Numbered from the stretch's first letter, positions 1-9,951 are shown. The stretch: DNA of 64,000 bases from Acanthosepion lycidas (GCA_963932145.1 OZ010599.1:49521787-49585786), one strand, 5' to 3'. Numbers and translations are program-made. Notes: generated from the sequence alone by a model not told the origin.

Positions 1-238
1 GAAATTCTTTTAAATATCAATTATCATTTTTTCAAAACTTTTTTGTATATTATGATTATTTATGTAAATAAATTTTGTATCAATTTTAGTTTATATTTTT
101 GTTGTCCTCTTGTTGACCTGTTAGATTCACGTCTTTTATTTTTAAATGTCTGTGTGCCTCTTGTGACTCATCTTTACTTGGGTGCACAGGCCATAACCTA
201 TCGACCCCTCCAGGCGGTCTGCAACAATATAAAGGGTG
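1..238. other. No gene recognised
   Basis: AT-rich sequence with small opposing open frames that have no recognisable domain. Nothing supports a gene or a named repeat here. Confidence 0.5.
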
Positions 239-607
239 GGTAATGTGAAAATTCGATAATTTTGACAAGGTAGGAAAATTCGGTAATTATGAAATAAAAA
301 TCGATTGAAAATTGATTTTAAGCCCGTTCTGGAGTAGGAATATGGGAGCTAATCCCTCCTTGTCTATATTTTGAAATAACTTAAAATCGTAGTGTCCAGA
401 TAAAACCTCACTACAACAATACCAAGTTCGTACTTGCAGAAGGGAGACTTTCCTAATTTATTTAATTATTTACCACACAGAAAGCCATAAAATTTTCTGT
501 AAACAAACATTAAAATTTAAAAAGTAACAAATATTAAATTTGTTTTTTTTTGGGGGGGGGTAGGGGTCAAACAAATCGTTGTATCTCTTTTTGAACATGT
601 GTTTGTA

Positions 608-687
608 TTAGGTTGGTGCAAAAATAATGTCGTTTTCTCACATATGTTACTATGTGAGAAAACGACATTATTTTTGCACCAACCTAA
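608..687. mobile_element. 80 bp mariner-type palindromic MITE (copy 1)
   Basis: A near-complete palindrome: two 37 bp arms flank a 6 bp core (TGTTAC), and TA dinucleotides sit on both sides (606-607 and 688-689), as expected for a mariner target-site duplication. The ends read TTAGGTTGGTGCAAAAAT. This matches the outer terminal inverted repeat of Hsmar1/MADE1-type mariners except at about one position, and the overall layout equals human MADE1. No coding capacity. Transcribed from either strand it would fold into a long perfect hairpin like a pre-microRNA. It lies within the fold-back element at 239-2633. Confidence 0.85.
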
Positions 688-989
688 TAGAACCCAAATT
701 CTACATTATTCCAATACCCAAAAATGGTTTAGTCGAATCTGTGCAAAAAGTGGATCACAGAACTCTTTCAACTTCATACACTTTCAAAAAAAATCTCGAG
801 CCCTCATTGGTTAATAAATATACAAGTACGCTTAACTAATTTTTTACAGCTCGTAACTGAAATCCAAGTCTCTGTGAGCCACCCGAAGCAAATAAAAACA
901 GAAAACTCATTCACACTCGCCAGTGAGCATCACGCGTGTGACAATCTGAAAACCCTCCTCCCCCACCCGTATTCTGGGGTGAAGCGAAT

Positions 990-1282
990 AGAGTTTCTAA
1001 TGCTGCTGGCCACGGCCCGACTGGTGATTTGTACGACGCGAATGGAGGAAAGTCTTGCAAGACGACCGTCTTTCTCATCAGGATCTAATCCGATTCTTCG
1101 AGCATCAGCTCAAGATGAAAATTAGAACTGATAGAAAACGCTTGGTTTCGAGAGACTTTAGCGAAAGGTGGGTGACGGAGGCGAGCTTGGTCCGTGTTTT
1201 AGGTCAACTTATATCGCATCAGGGTGGTTTTCTGTGGAGTCCTCCCCTGGTTAGGCTAGACATGCTTTGTGTACATAGTTAA
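990..1282 (+). pseudogene. LINE ORF2 C-terminal remnant (copy 1)
   Basis: The frames here align with the last ~90 codons of the ORF2-like frames at 5253-5840 and 20452-21216. Shared features are a TTR motif next to a run of hydrophobic residues, then a basic segment (FFEHQLKMKIRT here, FFKHQLKVKIRT at 21 kb). A frameshift near 1100 separates the two halves. Nothing of the RT domain remains, so this is a 5'-truncated copy, which is typical of target-primed LINE insertion. Its 3' UTR follows to about 1870. Confidence 0.7.
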
Positions 1283-1870
1283 TGTGAGTAAGTGTTGTTC
1301 CCGGCTATATCTTTTGTTATGATCCAAGTTAAGATCCAAGTTGAGATTCCCAGCCTTCCCAGTTTGTTTTTGGCCCTTTTTTGATATCGACTGGGTCAGT
1401 TTTATATATTTCCTATGTCCGTTTGTTATATTTTCTCTCTCCCCCTCCCTTAGGGAGATAGCCTCTTGATTTTGTCCATGGGCAGAATACAGCGGCTTCT
1501 CTTTTTCGAAGGGTTGGACGGGTCCTACTAACATCAGTTATGTATGTTTATTTTGCTTTCTTTTGATATTTAGTTTGTTTCGGGGTTCATTCCTTCCCCC
1601 TCATTGTAAATAATCCATAAATTTTTGTATATGAATTTCGTAGTCATCATGGGGTGCGTTTTGTAGGTTCCCCTGAAATGATTCGGTATTATGGTGTATG
1701 TAGGATTGATTGGTAACGGATGTGTCTTTATGGTGAATACGAAAATTGTAATGAGTGAATGGGTCGTGAATTGGATTAGCTAGGCATAGGATAGTCTGTG
1801 AAGACCAGCCTCAACCCATTCCTCCTTTTACGCCCTGTGCCATAATTGTATTTATATACAATAAATATCG
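1283..1870 (+). mobile_element. LINE 3' UTR (copy 1)
   Basis: Shares an ordered series of blocks with the 3' ends at 11830-12185, 5840-6420 and 21217-21935: a CTACTAACATCA-like block, a TAGTTTGTTTCGGGGTTCAT block, a GACCAGCCTC block, a GCC(C)TGTG(C/G)CA block and a final short hairpin followed by AATAAATA. The terminal hairpin is at 1846-1861 (TTGTAT, loop TTAT, ATACAA). No poly-A tail is present, so the element probably ends in this hairpin plus an ATAAAT-type tail. Confidence 0.7.
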
Positions 1871-2536
1871 AGCATCGTGACATCAAACGAATTGCAATTA
1901 AACTTCACGTCACACAATCTTAAGTTTTTCGTTCATACGAACATTATACAAACTTAATGATACTCAGCAAAACTCACCAGTGAACTCTTCTCATTCACTC
2001 ACCAAATTCCTTACGCAGAAGTTAAACAAATCCCTGCTAACAAATCAACTTTATTTCTCAACATTTGAGAACATTGTATTACACAAAACAATCAAAGGTA
2101 GATAACTTCTTTGATCACAAAATTGCGTTCAACTGTAAAAATATTTACTACTTACATGAACAGTAAATTCTTAAATGTAAATTTTTCTCTTACAATTAAT
2201 TTACAGAATCTTCAATAACAGATTCTAACAAAAATCCTTTCAAATCAGAACTCATTAACAAAATTTAATCTTTCATCAAACTTGAGTTCAACATAAATTA
2301 AACTAACAAGATTTCACCTAAAAAAATCTACTACATTTTTGTAAAATATTTTCATTACAAAAATATATTGAAAATTACTTGTTATTTAAATATTTGCCTT
2401 TTGTCTTTTATCACAAATGTTTCTGGTTATTTTTGCATTTTGCTTAACATATTCGTAGAGTAAAAAAATTTATGGATTGATTTGGGCCGTCAACACCATT
2501 AAATAAATGGTAACCACTACACGTTTTAGCCCCCAA
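1871..2536. other. AT-rich interior, no gene
   Basis: The stretch between the LINE 3' end and the right arm of the fold-back repeat. It is very AT-rich with no coding potential. It may be the original interior of that element. Confidence 0.4.
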
Positions 2537-2689
2537 ATCCCCACTTCAGAACGGCCCTAAAATTAATTTTCAATCGACTTTTATTTCATAGCAAGTTTTC
2601 CTACCTTGTCAAAATTACCGAATTTTACGTTACTAAATTTTCATAAATTCGAATTAATATTGCGATAAGTAACTTTACGTTATTTGGGG

Positions 2690-2990
2690 TGAATTAACAG
2701 AAAAGATTCCACAAATGAAATGAAATAAATTACTTTAGAAATGTGTGTTGTTGTTGTTGTAGTAGTATTTTTAGAAAATCTTGGCAATTTTTTTTATCTG
2801 TTACCTTCTCCCCAAACATCACTAACTTAATTTTTGGCAAATTTCGAGAAATTAAATTTTGTCGAGCTTAAAGTTTAAAAGCAGAACACCTTGGATAATT
2901 TATGAAGTTTTAAATCTTTTAAAATTCTGTATAATCTCGTTACCACTTTTTCCACTGCCATAAATTATTTTACTACATGAAATCATAAAT
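2690..2990 (+). repeat. AT-rich dispersed repeat, segment A1
   Basis: Matches 37590-37880 in the same orientation through several landmarks: CACA(A/G)ATGAAATGAAAT, TTTAGAAAATCTTGG, AATTTCGAGAAATTAAATTT, then a short G-containing block. A (TTG)n run at 2747-2760 interrupts it. Non-coding. It belongs to the repeat family also seen at 3200-3960, 10010-10700, 37200-38000, 47340-47960 and 48180-49110. Confidence 0.6.
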
Positions 2991-3199
2991 TATTTGAATT
3001 ATTAAATTATTTTAATGTAAATAAAGGCTGTACATTCCACAACATTAGGATACATTTTAACTACCGACGATTCTATTTGGCTTCCCACATGTAGCAAAAG
3101 AGTTGATTAGAGAAGAATTGGTAGGGCATATCTTGACAGTATTGATTTTCCTACGGTTTAAGTGGCTCCAAAGTTTTAGCGAGTGAAATATTCCGATAT

Positions 3200-3960
3200 C
3201 AGCACTAATTCGCCGAAAAAGGGCATACCATGATGAAAAAAGAGCCAAAACTCGACGAAAAGATTTTTTATCGTCCAAATGTTTATGATATTATTTAGAT
3301 GAAAGGCCAAAATATTTTTTTATTATTTTATTAAATTTTTTCATCCTTTTCAGAACATTTGAAATTTTGATTAAAAATCTTGTCTTTTTTTTTGCGGGGG
3401 ATCAGCGGAATACCATTAAAAATCATATCTTAACCGCGTTGATTTGCTTTGGAGGTGTTAACTGACAGTTAAATCGATGTATTGACAGCTTAGGTCAGGG
3501 GAATTATCGAACCGAAGAATAGAAGTGACATTTTTTCCGAAATTTAAGTGAACTAATTTAACTACATAGTAATTTAAAAAAACAAATAAACAAATACTTT
3601 CAGAAATCTTATATTTTATTGATTTAAATTTGTTTAGGTACTTTAGCTTTATAGCTTTATGTTTGAAGATGTTTTCTGGAAAAATAAAATTTAAAATAAT
3701 AACAATAAAATAAATTTAAAATTTCATAACTGAGAGTGAAATAAAATTTCATAATAGCGTGAAATAAAATTTCATAATAGAGGAGTACCTAATCTTTACT
3801 CTTATGAAATTTTATGGTATTATTTTTTATTTATTATTAATTTTTATGTCTGTTATGAAAAAATTTCACCACTGAAATAATATAAAAATTAACAATGAAA
3901 AATAATACCATAAAATTTGATAAATAATGTAGGTACCTAAAAACTATAGGTACCTCGCTC
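3200..3960 (+). repeat. AT-rich dispersed repeat, segment A2
   Basis: Collinear with the reverse complement of 48180-49110. Shared landmarks in order are a CATGATGAAAAA-type block, TTTATCGTC(C)AAATGTTTAT, a GGAAAGRCCAAA-like block, TTGACAGCTTAGG or TTAACAGCTTAGG, AATTTAAGTGAACTAATT, and a final fold-back region rich in CTTATGAAATTTTA. The last part (about 3800-3960) is itself a ~40 bp inverted repeat around ACCATAAAATTT, with GGTACCTA boxes beyond it. No ORF. The fold-back end suggests a non-autonomous DNA element. Confidence 0.65.
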
Positions 3961-3966
3961 ATTTTT

Positions 3967-4194
3967 ATGAAATTGTCGCGGCCGCCATTATGTCGCTCCT
4001 TAGAAAAAACGACCTTGACCTTCACAACCCCTGATCTAGCAGATTTAAGTCCAGCAGCAGGCGAGAAACTGGACGACTGGCCAATGTGGTTGACTTCAAA
4101 ACCGTACCTCGTGAGCATCGGATTAGGCAGCGCTTTCCAAACATCGAACAACATAGGGAGTAATTTTATATCTACGGTTTTCTACTCCCTCTAA
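3967..4194 (+). other. Short open frame of unknown origin
   Basis: A 75-codon frame in a GC-richer island between the AT-rich repeat and LINE copy 2. It contains DLADLSPAAGEKLDDW and no motif I recognise. The base composition resembles the neighbouring transposon rather than the background, so it may be a piece of an unidentified element or of the LINE upstream region. The opposite strand is also open. I assign no function. Confidence 0.25.
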
Positions 4195-4199
4195 CCTAG

Positions 4200-5841
4200 G
4201 AGTACTTGAACAAATCGTTCCACATATTGTTAGCCCCTTTTTTCGTCTAAATCTGAGCTGGATTCGCCTCTTGTATAGTTCCCCCGATGCGATGGCAGAG
4301 GTGAATGGAGTTAGGCCGAAACCTTTCATTTTGTCCAGATCCATTCGTCAACGTTGCCTGCTTTCGACGTTCTTGCGTTGGAGCCCTTCTTGCGAAAGTT
4401 AATGACCAATCCGGTCCTGAAAGGAATTACCCTCCCTGGTTCGAACACGTCGGCCAGGTATTCTGCCTATGCCGATGACGTCAATGCTTTGGCCGAGATT
4501 CGTGAAATTGGCAAGGAAATCAGCAGGTATGAGGAGGTGACAGGAGCCAAAGTAAATCGCGACAATTCTATGGGGTTGCGTTTGGGTGAGTGGAACGGTG
4601 TTTCCCTTCCCGGGCCCTTCACTTGGACGGACGTGCCTCTCAAGATACTCGGCGTCTGCTTTGGCCTCGACCTCCAGTTGGAGAAAAATTGGTTGGAGGT
4701 CCGAGAAAAGGCCGTGGCTGCAGGTAGTCTGTGGGCTCGGAGGAGGCTTTCCTTAAAGGGGAGGGAGGAAGTTTGTGCCTCGCCCACATCTACCACATCC
4801 TCGATACTTCTATTGCCGTCCGCCGATCTAATTTTATTAGTGCGAGTCTTGTTCAACTTCTTGTGGGCTGGCAGGTCTCATGCGGTGCGTCGTCCGGTCT
4901 TTTTCCTCCACCCGTCTGAGGGCGATCTGGGGATGTCCGACGTTGAGATTCGTCAAAAGTCGTTGCGGCTCAAGTTCCTGGATTGAATGTGTCAGCAAGA
5001 TGAGGGTAACGGCCTCTTCTGGAAGGAAGACGCTAAGAAAGCATTTCCGTCTTTGAGAAGTGTGCGTGAAGGCGAGGAGGAGGCCCGCCATGTTCCTCGA
5101 GCCGAGTGCTCCTTCTATCGCGAGTGTCGACGCGCTCTGAAAAACTTTACACGGGTTAAGGAAGGCCTCTCCGATACCCGACTGTTATCTCCTAAGGCGT
5201 TATATCAGGAGGTGCGGGGGGCGCTTGAGATACTCTAAGGGATGAGCTCGGTTTGATGAGGGAGGAGATTAATTCTCTGTCGCCTTGGGCGTCCGGGTGG
5301 TGGTTTCTCAATAACGACGAAGCATCACTCACCTGGCTGGTGTTGCGGAAGACCCTCTGGGTCGGCAAAAGGCTCTATGCAGCGGGCTTGGCAGTTACGC
5401 CAAACTGTGTGCACTGTGGTGAGGCGGTTGAGTCCTTGGGTCACATCTTCGACTGCAGTATCGTTCGGCCATTGTGCAAATTGATTGAGGGTTACATGGT
5501 CCGTGTCCTAGGTGGAAAGTCCTTTGTCTTAGAAGCCAGGTCCGTATGTAACAATGTTGTGCCGCAGTTGAAGGGGAATGAACACAATGTGTTCTTGTGT
5601 TTACTGAGAATTATGCAAGTCATGATTTGGACGACGCGACAGAAGGAAGTTCATGGAGGTGAGAAGTTTTTCCTCTTCTCAACTGGTTTTGTTTTTTAAA
5701 CACCAGCTTAAACTCAAGATTAGAGCGGAAAAGCTGGTTGAATGCTTCGCGTTTGGTTCGCTTGAGAGGGGCTTATTTAGAGTTACATCTGTAGGTGACA
5801 TAGGCTTATTAGTCGCCGGACTTAAAACATTTGTCATTTAG
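4200..5841 (+). pseudogene. LINE ORF2 remnant: RT C-terminus and zinc knuckle (copy 2)
   Basis: A broken reverse transcriptase and C-terminal region of a non-LTR retrotransposon, possibly of the Tx1/L1 type. The open frame from 4354 reads LALEPFLRKL, then SAYADDVNALAEI, whose YADD is the RT catalytic box. It continues with ILGVCFGLDLQLE and FLWAGRSHAVRRPVF, the thumb region. A stop near 4985 and frame changes near 5240 and 5700 split the protein. The frame at 5253-5699 carries NCVHCGEAVESLGHIFDC, a CCHC-type zinc knuckle typical of LINE C-termini, then MIWTTRQKEVHGGEKF. Upstream (4200-4350) the RT continues in another frame. The order and spacing match the 19.9-21.2 kb copy. No endonuclease remains. 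Confidence 0.85.
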
Positions 5842-6420
5842 GGATAAGTTAGAGTCAATCGTTTTGATTTTGTTTAATTCGCTTGTTTTTAACTTGGCTA
5901 GGATGTGAATGGTCATTGGCCTCTTTATTTTTGGCCCCCCATTTTTTTGGTTCATTCCCCCCTTCCCTCCCCATTTAGATGACAGAGTTTGCAGTTCTCT
6001 GGTTAAACTGTGGAATGCCTTTCGTTTTCGAATGTGTAATTTCGTTTATTTCCGCAGTATTTTTCGCCCAGTTAACTCCTATCTTTGCCATGTTTAGATT
6101 GTGGGGGACCGTTTACTAACATTATTTTTGTTTAGTTGTGTAAATAATCTTATATCACGAACATTGGGGATTCATCGTTTATTATCCCAACCCCTACAAA
6201 AAGGTGTATATATGGGGATTAAGTAGCATTTCCTTGAGTGGACGTGGTATTGTGGTGTATGGCAGTATTGTGTGGAGGAGATGTTTTGGTGAAAGGAACA
6301 ATATTTGGACGATTGGGTCACTAAATGAGGCTAGCTAAGTTAGAAGTAAGCCAGTTGAAGACCAGCCTCCCCATTCCAATTTTGCCCTTGTGGCACATTT
6401 GTACTTTTGTACAATAAATA
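5842..6420 (+). mobile_element. LINE 3' UTR (copy 2)
   Basis: Same ordered blocks as the 3' end at 21217-21935: a GGCCTC..TTTTTGG region, a TGGGGG-to-ACTAACAT block, AAGACCAGCCTCCCCATTCC and TTGTGGCACATTTGTA. It ends with a 6 bp stem at 6399-6414 (TTGTAC, loop TTTT, GTACAA) and AATAAATA. Homology to the other copies stops just past this point, which marks the 3' terminus. Confidence 0.7.
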
Positions 6421-6499
6421 CCCAAGCTGCTCGGCCTGGGGGCCTGGATCAAAGTGTAGTGCGCTACCTTTGTGAGCTTTCGGTGCTTTGTCGAGAGAA

Positions 6500-6755
6500 T
6501 ACTCTTCGGCGTGATCCCTTTTCTGTTGTTGATCTGCCCTGGAAGACGTATCACTATTCTGACTCGGCCCTGTTTAGGGACTTCACCTTTGTCAAGTGCT
6601 ACGCTTCGGCGCGATCCCACCTACGTGGTTGATCCGCCCTGGAAGTCGTATCACTACTCTGACTCGGCCCTGTTTAGGGACTTAGTCAAGTGCTACGCTT
6701 CGGCGCGATAGTCGTATCACTACACCGACTTGGTCCTGTTTAGAGATTCGTCCTA
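6500..6755 (+). repeat. ~95-100 bp tandem repeat, 2.5 units
   Basis: Three tandem units begin near 6500, 6600 and 6694. Each contains CTTCGGCGYGAT, then GTATCACTAY.CTGACTCGG and CCTGTTTAGGGACTT. The third is shortened. The array sits between the LINE 3' end and the Gypsy LTR region and could belong to either, perhaps as LTR U3 repeats. Confidence 0.65.
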
Positions 6756-7086
6756 ACCGACCCGACAAATCTTCGTTCGTCACCCATCAACCAGCTGCTG
6801 TCCCCGACAATTCTCTCATCTAGCAGTTGACCAGCTACCGCCACCGATCAACCCTACACTCGTTTCACCGATACAACCGAATCAACTTCCCTTGAATGAA
6901 ACCACTCATACTGGACCCGACACCGATACCAACATATTCCTCCAGAGTACACTCTTGTACATTTTGGATAAATAAAATTGACGTTTATTGATTCAAAAAC
7001 ATCTGCATTTGTCCCCTCATTGTCTTAGCTGTTCACACCTTTCTTCCAAAAGCTTGCGGGGCGACATCCTTATCGGCCCCGCAACA
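6756..7086 (+). mobile_element. Gypsy-like 5' LTR, 3' part
   Basis: The sequence just upstream of gag contains an AATAAA-type polyadenylation signal (GATAAATAAAATTG, near 6969) and ends in CGCAACA near 7086. A TGGTGACTTCCCGACG stretch follows that looks like a tRNA primer-binding site, so this is probably the R-U5 end of a 5' LTR. The left boundary is not clear. No matching 3' LTR is visible in the window, so the element lost its right half. Confidence 0.55.
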
Positions 7087-7119
7087 AATGGTGACTTCCC
7101 GACGTGAGACAGCTAAGCG

Positions 7120-7945
7120 ATGATGGGGTCGGTCAAGAGTGATTCTCCAGATATGACTGTCGCGATCAAACCGCTACCTGCATACCACCATAATGCGAAG
7201 AATTGGTTCTTACAGGTAGAATCGATTTTGTTCATGTTACGAATCACTTCGCAGCGAGCTAGGTTTGCAAATGTGATGCAGAAACTCCCATCCGATATGA
7301 TAGACGAAACTTCTGATGACCTCTCCGATTTGCGCGCATATGAACCGTACAATCACTTAAAGGAAGCGATCCCAAGCGTACCGGGCGTTCCGAGGAGGAC
7401 ATGATTCAAGAGATTCTACGAAACGTCACCAGAGGTGACAAGACGCCTACCCAGCTTATCAGGTATATGAGGAATCAGCATGCAAAGCACAATGTGTCAG
7501 AGAAGGTTCTTCGTGGATTATGGCTGGAGCGTTTACCCAAATCAGTCGCTCAGATTATCGCCCCAATGACGAGAGCCACGCCCCTGGATGATTTGGCAGA
7601 ATCCGCCGACCTGGATATTTTGCACAGTTTGACCACAGCGTTAACGCAGTTCACACCCCCGACACAGCGAAGCCCGAACGCTACGAGCGAAGTGAGACAG
7701 AACGGACGTTGGAGGACCTGCAAAGACAAATACGAGAAATCCAGATCTCCCAGCGCCCACGAACAAGGAAACCGACCCCATCTCGACAACAACGGAGAAG
7801 AACCCCCAGCCGAGAACGCCGAAGCAACCAGGGCATTTGTTAGTTTCATCGCACATTTGGCGACGGAACCAGGAACTGCAGACCTCCCTGTACACACCCG
7901 TCGACCCGGGGAAACGAGTAAACCGGAGGATGGCGACGACTAACT
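7120..7945 (+). pseudogene. Gypsy-like gag remnant
   Basis: Two overlapping frames (7120-7404 and 7401-7943) form one gag-like protein broken by a frameshift near 7400. The first reads PLPAYHHNAKNWFLQVESIL, the capsid-like N-terminus of many invertebrate Gypsy gags. The second carries LIRYMRNQHAKHNVSEKVLR and LWLERLPKSVAQIIA, the conserved capsid C-terminal region. A zinc-knuckle-like FHRTFGDGTRNCRPPC is present at about 7837-7890, but in another frame and after an in-frame TAG, so gag is not functional. Expected role: particle assembly and RNA packaging in the cytoplasm. Confidence 0.8.
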
Positions 7946-8260
7946 CATCCGGTGAGTCGTCTATTCTACGTTTGGGATCGCCAGAACAAACTGAAATTCC
8001 TAGTAAACACAGGTTCGGCCATCAGTGTGGTACCCTATCAGAACGACCACACCGCTAAGCCCACCCTGCTCAAACTACGAGCTGCGAATGGTTCCGCGAT
8101 AGACATGTACGGAGAAAGGACCCTTACTCTGAACATCGGCATGCGACGTGATTTCACTTGAACATTCACCGTGGCCAACGTGAAGATGCCTATTCTCGTC
8201 GCGGATTTCCTGGCGCATTACGCACTAGCGGTCCATATGAACACCCAGGACCCTATCCGA
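7946..8260 (+). pseudogene. Gypsy-like aspartic protease remnant
   Basis: The frame at 7952-8161 reads LKFLVNTGSAISVVP, the active-site loop of a retroelement aspartic protease. The catalytic aspartate is replaced by asparagine (NTG, codon at 8006), which should abolish activity. The family's later glycine-rich strand is represented by MPILVADFLAHYALAV at about 8187-8240 in another frame, after a TGA at 8159. It lies between gag and RT, the normal Gypsy order. Confidence 0.75.
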
Positions 8261-9885
8261 CACAACTACGAATCTCCGTGTCTTAGGTACGCCTACACGT
8301 CAAAGCTCCACAGGGATCAGCGTCGCAACAGGCCATGGTCGCGAGTACTTGGATCTCCTGACGCAGTTCACAGATATAACGCTGCCACTGCTTCAGGTGA
8401 CCATCAAACTCAGCATCAAATCAGGACTAGAGGTTCGCCTGCACACTTCCACCCGCGACGACTCGCACCACACAACAATTCAGTGAAAAATTTGACAAAA
8501 TGCCTAGCGACGGCATCATTCGTCCATCGGCCTCGCCACTGCACTTAGTACCTAAACCTGGTGGCAAGGAATATCAGGTATGCGTCGACTACCGAAAATT
8601 AAACACATAGACCGTACCAGGCCGCTACCCTGTCCCTCATATCCATGATTTTGTGTCCAGATTAGAGGGTGCTCACATCTTTTTGAAAATCGACCTGACA
8701 AAGGCATACCATCAGATCACCGTCGCTGCGAAAGACGTCCCTAAGACGGCGGTCACAGCACCCTTTGGCCTATATGAGTTTCTAAAAATGCCATTCGATC
8801 TACGTAACGCTGCCCAGACCTTCCAACGGCTCATTGATGAAGTCCTGCGCGGTCTACCGCACGTATACGCTTACATCGACGACATCTTGGTGACCAGTAA
8901 AGACGCCAACTCTCACAGGCAACACATGCGAGAAGTCTTCCAGCGACTCTCGCACTACGGCCTGAAGTTGAACCTGGACAATTGCGTTTTCGGGGCACCC
9001 AATGTCGATTTTCTCGGGCACCACACCGACGCTAACGGCATAGCACCTCTGCCCGACAAGATCAGCTCGATCCGGGATTTTCCTTCACCGACGTCCATCA
9101 AACAATTGCGAAGTTTCCTGGGTATGATCAACTTCTATCGTCGATTCATCTCGAATTGTGCTACTATTCTCCAGCCACTGACGAACCTGCTGCAGAGAAG
9201 GAATAAGGACATCACCTTGGAAGGAAATGCTCTGCACCCATTCCATACAGCGAAGGCCGCATTGGCAAATTTCACTAGGCTTTCGTATATTAACGACAAT
9301 CCGAAGACGCGACTGTTCCTGACAACCGACACGTCGGACACAGGAGTGGGCGCGGTGGTTGAACAGGAATTCAATTCACAACGCAAACCCATCGCCAGCC
9401 CAGAGAAAATACAGCACATTCTCTCGGGAGCTGCTGGCCATTTAACTGGCCGTCAGGCATTTTCGGCAGTTACTGGAAGGTCGAGATTTTACTATCTATA
9501 CCGACCATAAACCATTGACGACCGCAATGAGTAACAACTCTGACAACTACACAGCTCGCGAGATCCGGCATCTCGACTAGTTGTCACAGTTCTCGACCGA
9601 CATTCGTCACATTAAGGGGAAGGATAACGCAGTCGCGGACACGTTATCTCGAGTGGAAATTCAATCTCTTCAGACCGACGTCTTGAGTCAGGATTCCATA
9701 GCCGCCGCACAGAAATCCGACCCTACGATGCAAGACGTGCTTTCAAAAACTTTCCTGCATCCTTCAGAAATGACACCATGTATTGCGACACCAGCCTCGC
9801 CAGCCCCAGGCCCTTCATCCAACCTACACTTCGAAGACGGATGTTTCAACATTTCCATGTTTTATCTCATCCGAGTAAGCGCGCT
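8261..9885 (+). pseudogene. Gypsy-like RT and RNase H remnant
   Basis: The main open frame, 8653-9510, holds most of a reverse transcriptase: FLKIDLTKAYHQI (motif with the first catalytic Asp), VTAPFGLYEFLKMPFDLRNA, and YAYIDDILVTS (YIDD catalytic box at 8872-8883). LNLDNCVFGAPNVDFLGH and LRSFLGMINFYRRFI, the RT/RNase H connection, follow. Upstream RT sequence (CVDYRKLNT) is cut by a TAG at 8608-8610. The RNase H start (LFLTTDTSDTGVGAVVEQEF) is followed by a frameshift near 9400. A third frame (9581-9892) carries IRHIKGKDNAVADTLSRVE, the RNase H C-terminus. No integrase follows, so pol is truncated near 9885. Confidence 0.9.
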
Positions 9886-9887
9886 AC

Positions 9888-9951
9888 AGTAAAAACTCAT
9901 TGCTGATCGATTTGTTTGGCCGAACAAATCGATCGGCAATGAGTTTTTACT
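9888..9951. repeat. 64 bp near-perfect palindrome
   Basis: Two 29 bp arms with one mismatch flank TGGCCG. The ends read AGTAAAAACTCATTGC. It sits exactly where the Gypsy pol frame stops. It may be a small MITE or the junction left by a rearrangement. Non-coding. Confidence 0.8.

Larger units (their letters stand above)
239..2633. mobile_element. Fold-back or TIR element with LINE insert
   Basis: Roughly 100 bp at 239-345 reappears as an imperfect inverted copy at 2537-2633. Both arms carry, in order, a GTAATTTTGAC-like stretch, GACAAGGTAGGAAAA, an ATGAAATAAAA block and TCGATTGAAAATT, then a GGCCGTTCTG-like stretch. Such arms are what a DNA transposon or fold-back element leaves. Inside lie a mariner-type palindrome (608-687) and a LINE 3' fragment (about 990-1870), which look like later insertions. 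I see no transposase in the remainder. An alternative is two unrelated insertions of one repeat in opposite orientations. Confidence 0.5.

Noticed and set aside
4467-4856. 129-codon minus-strand frame
   Set aside because: Antisense shadow of the LINE RT on the plus strand.
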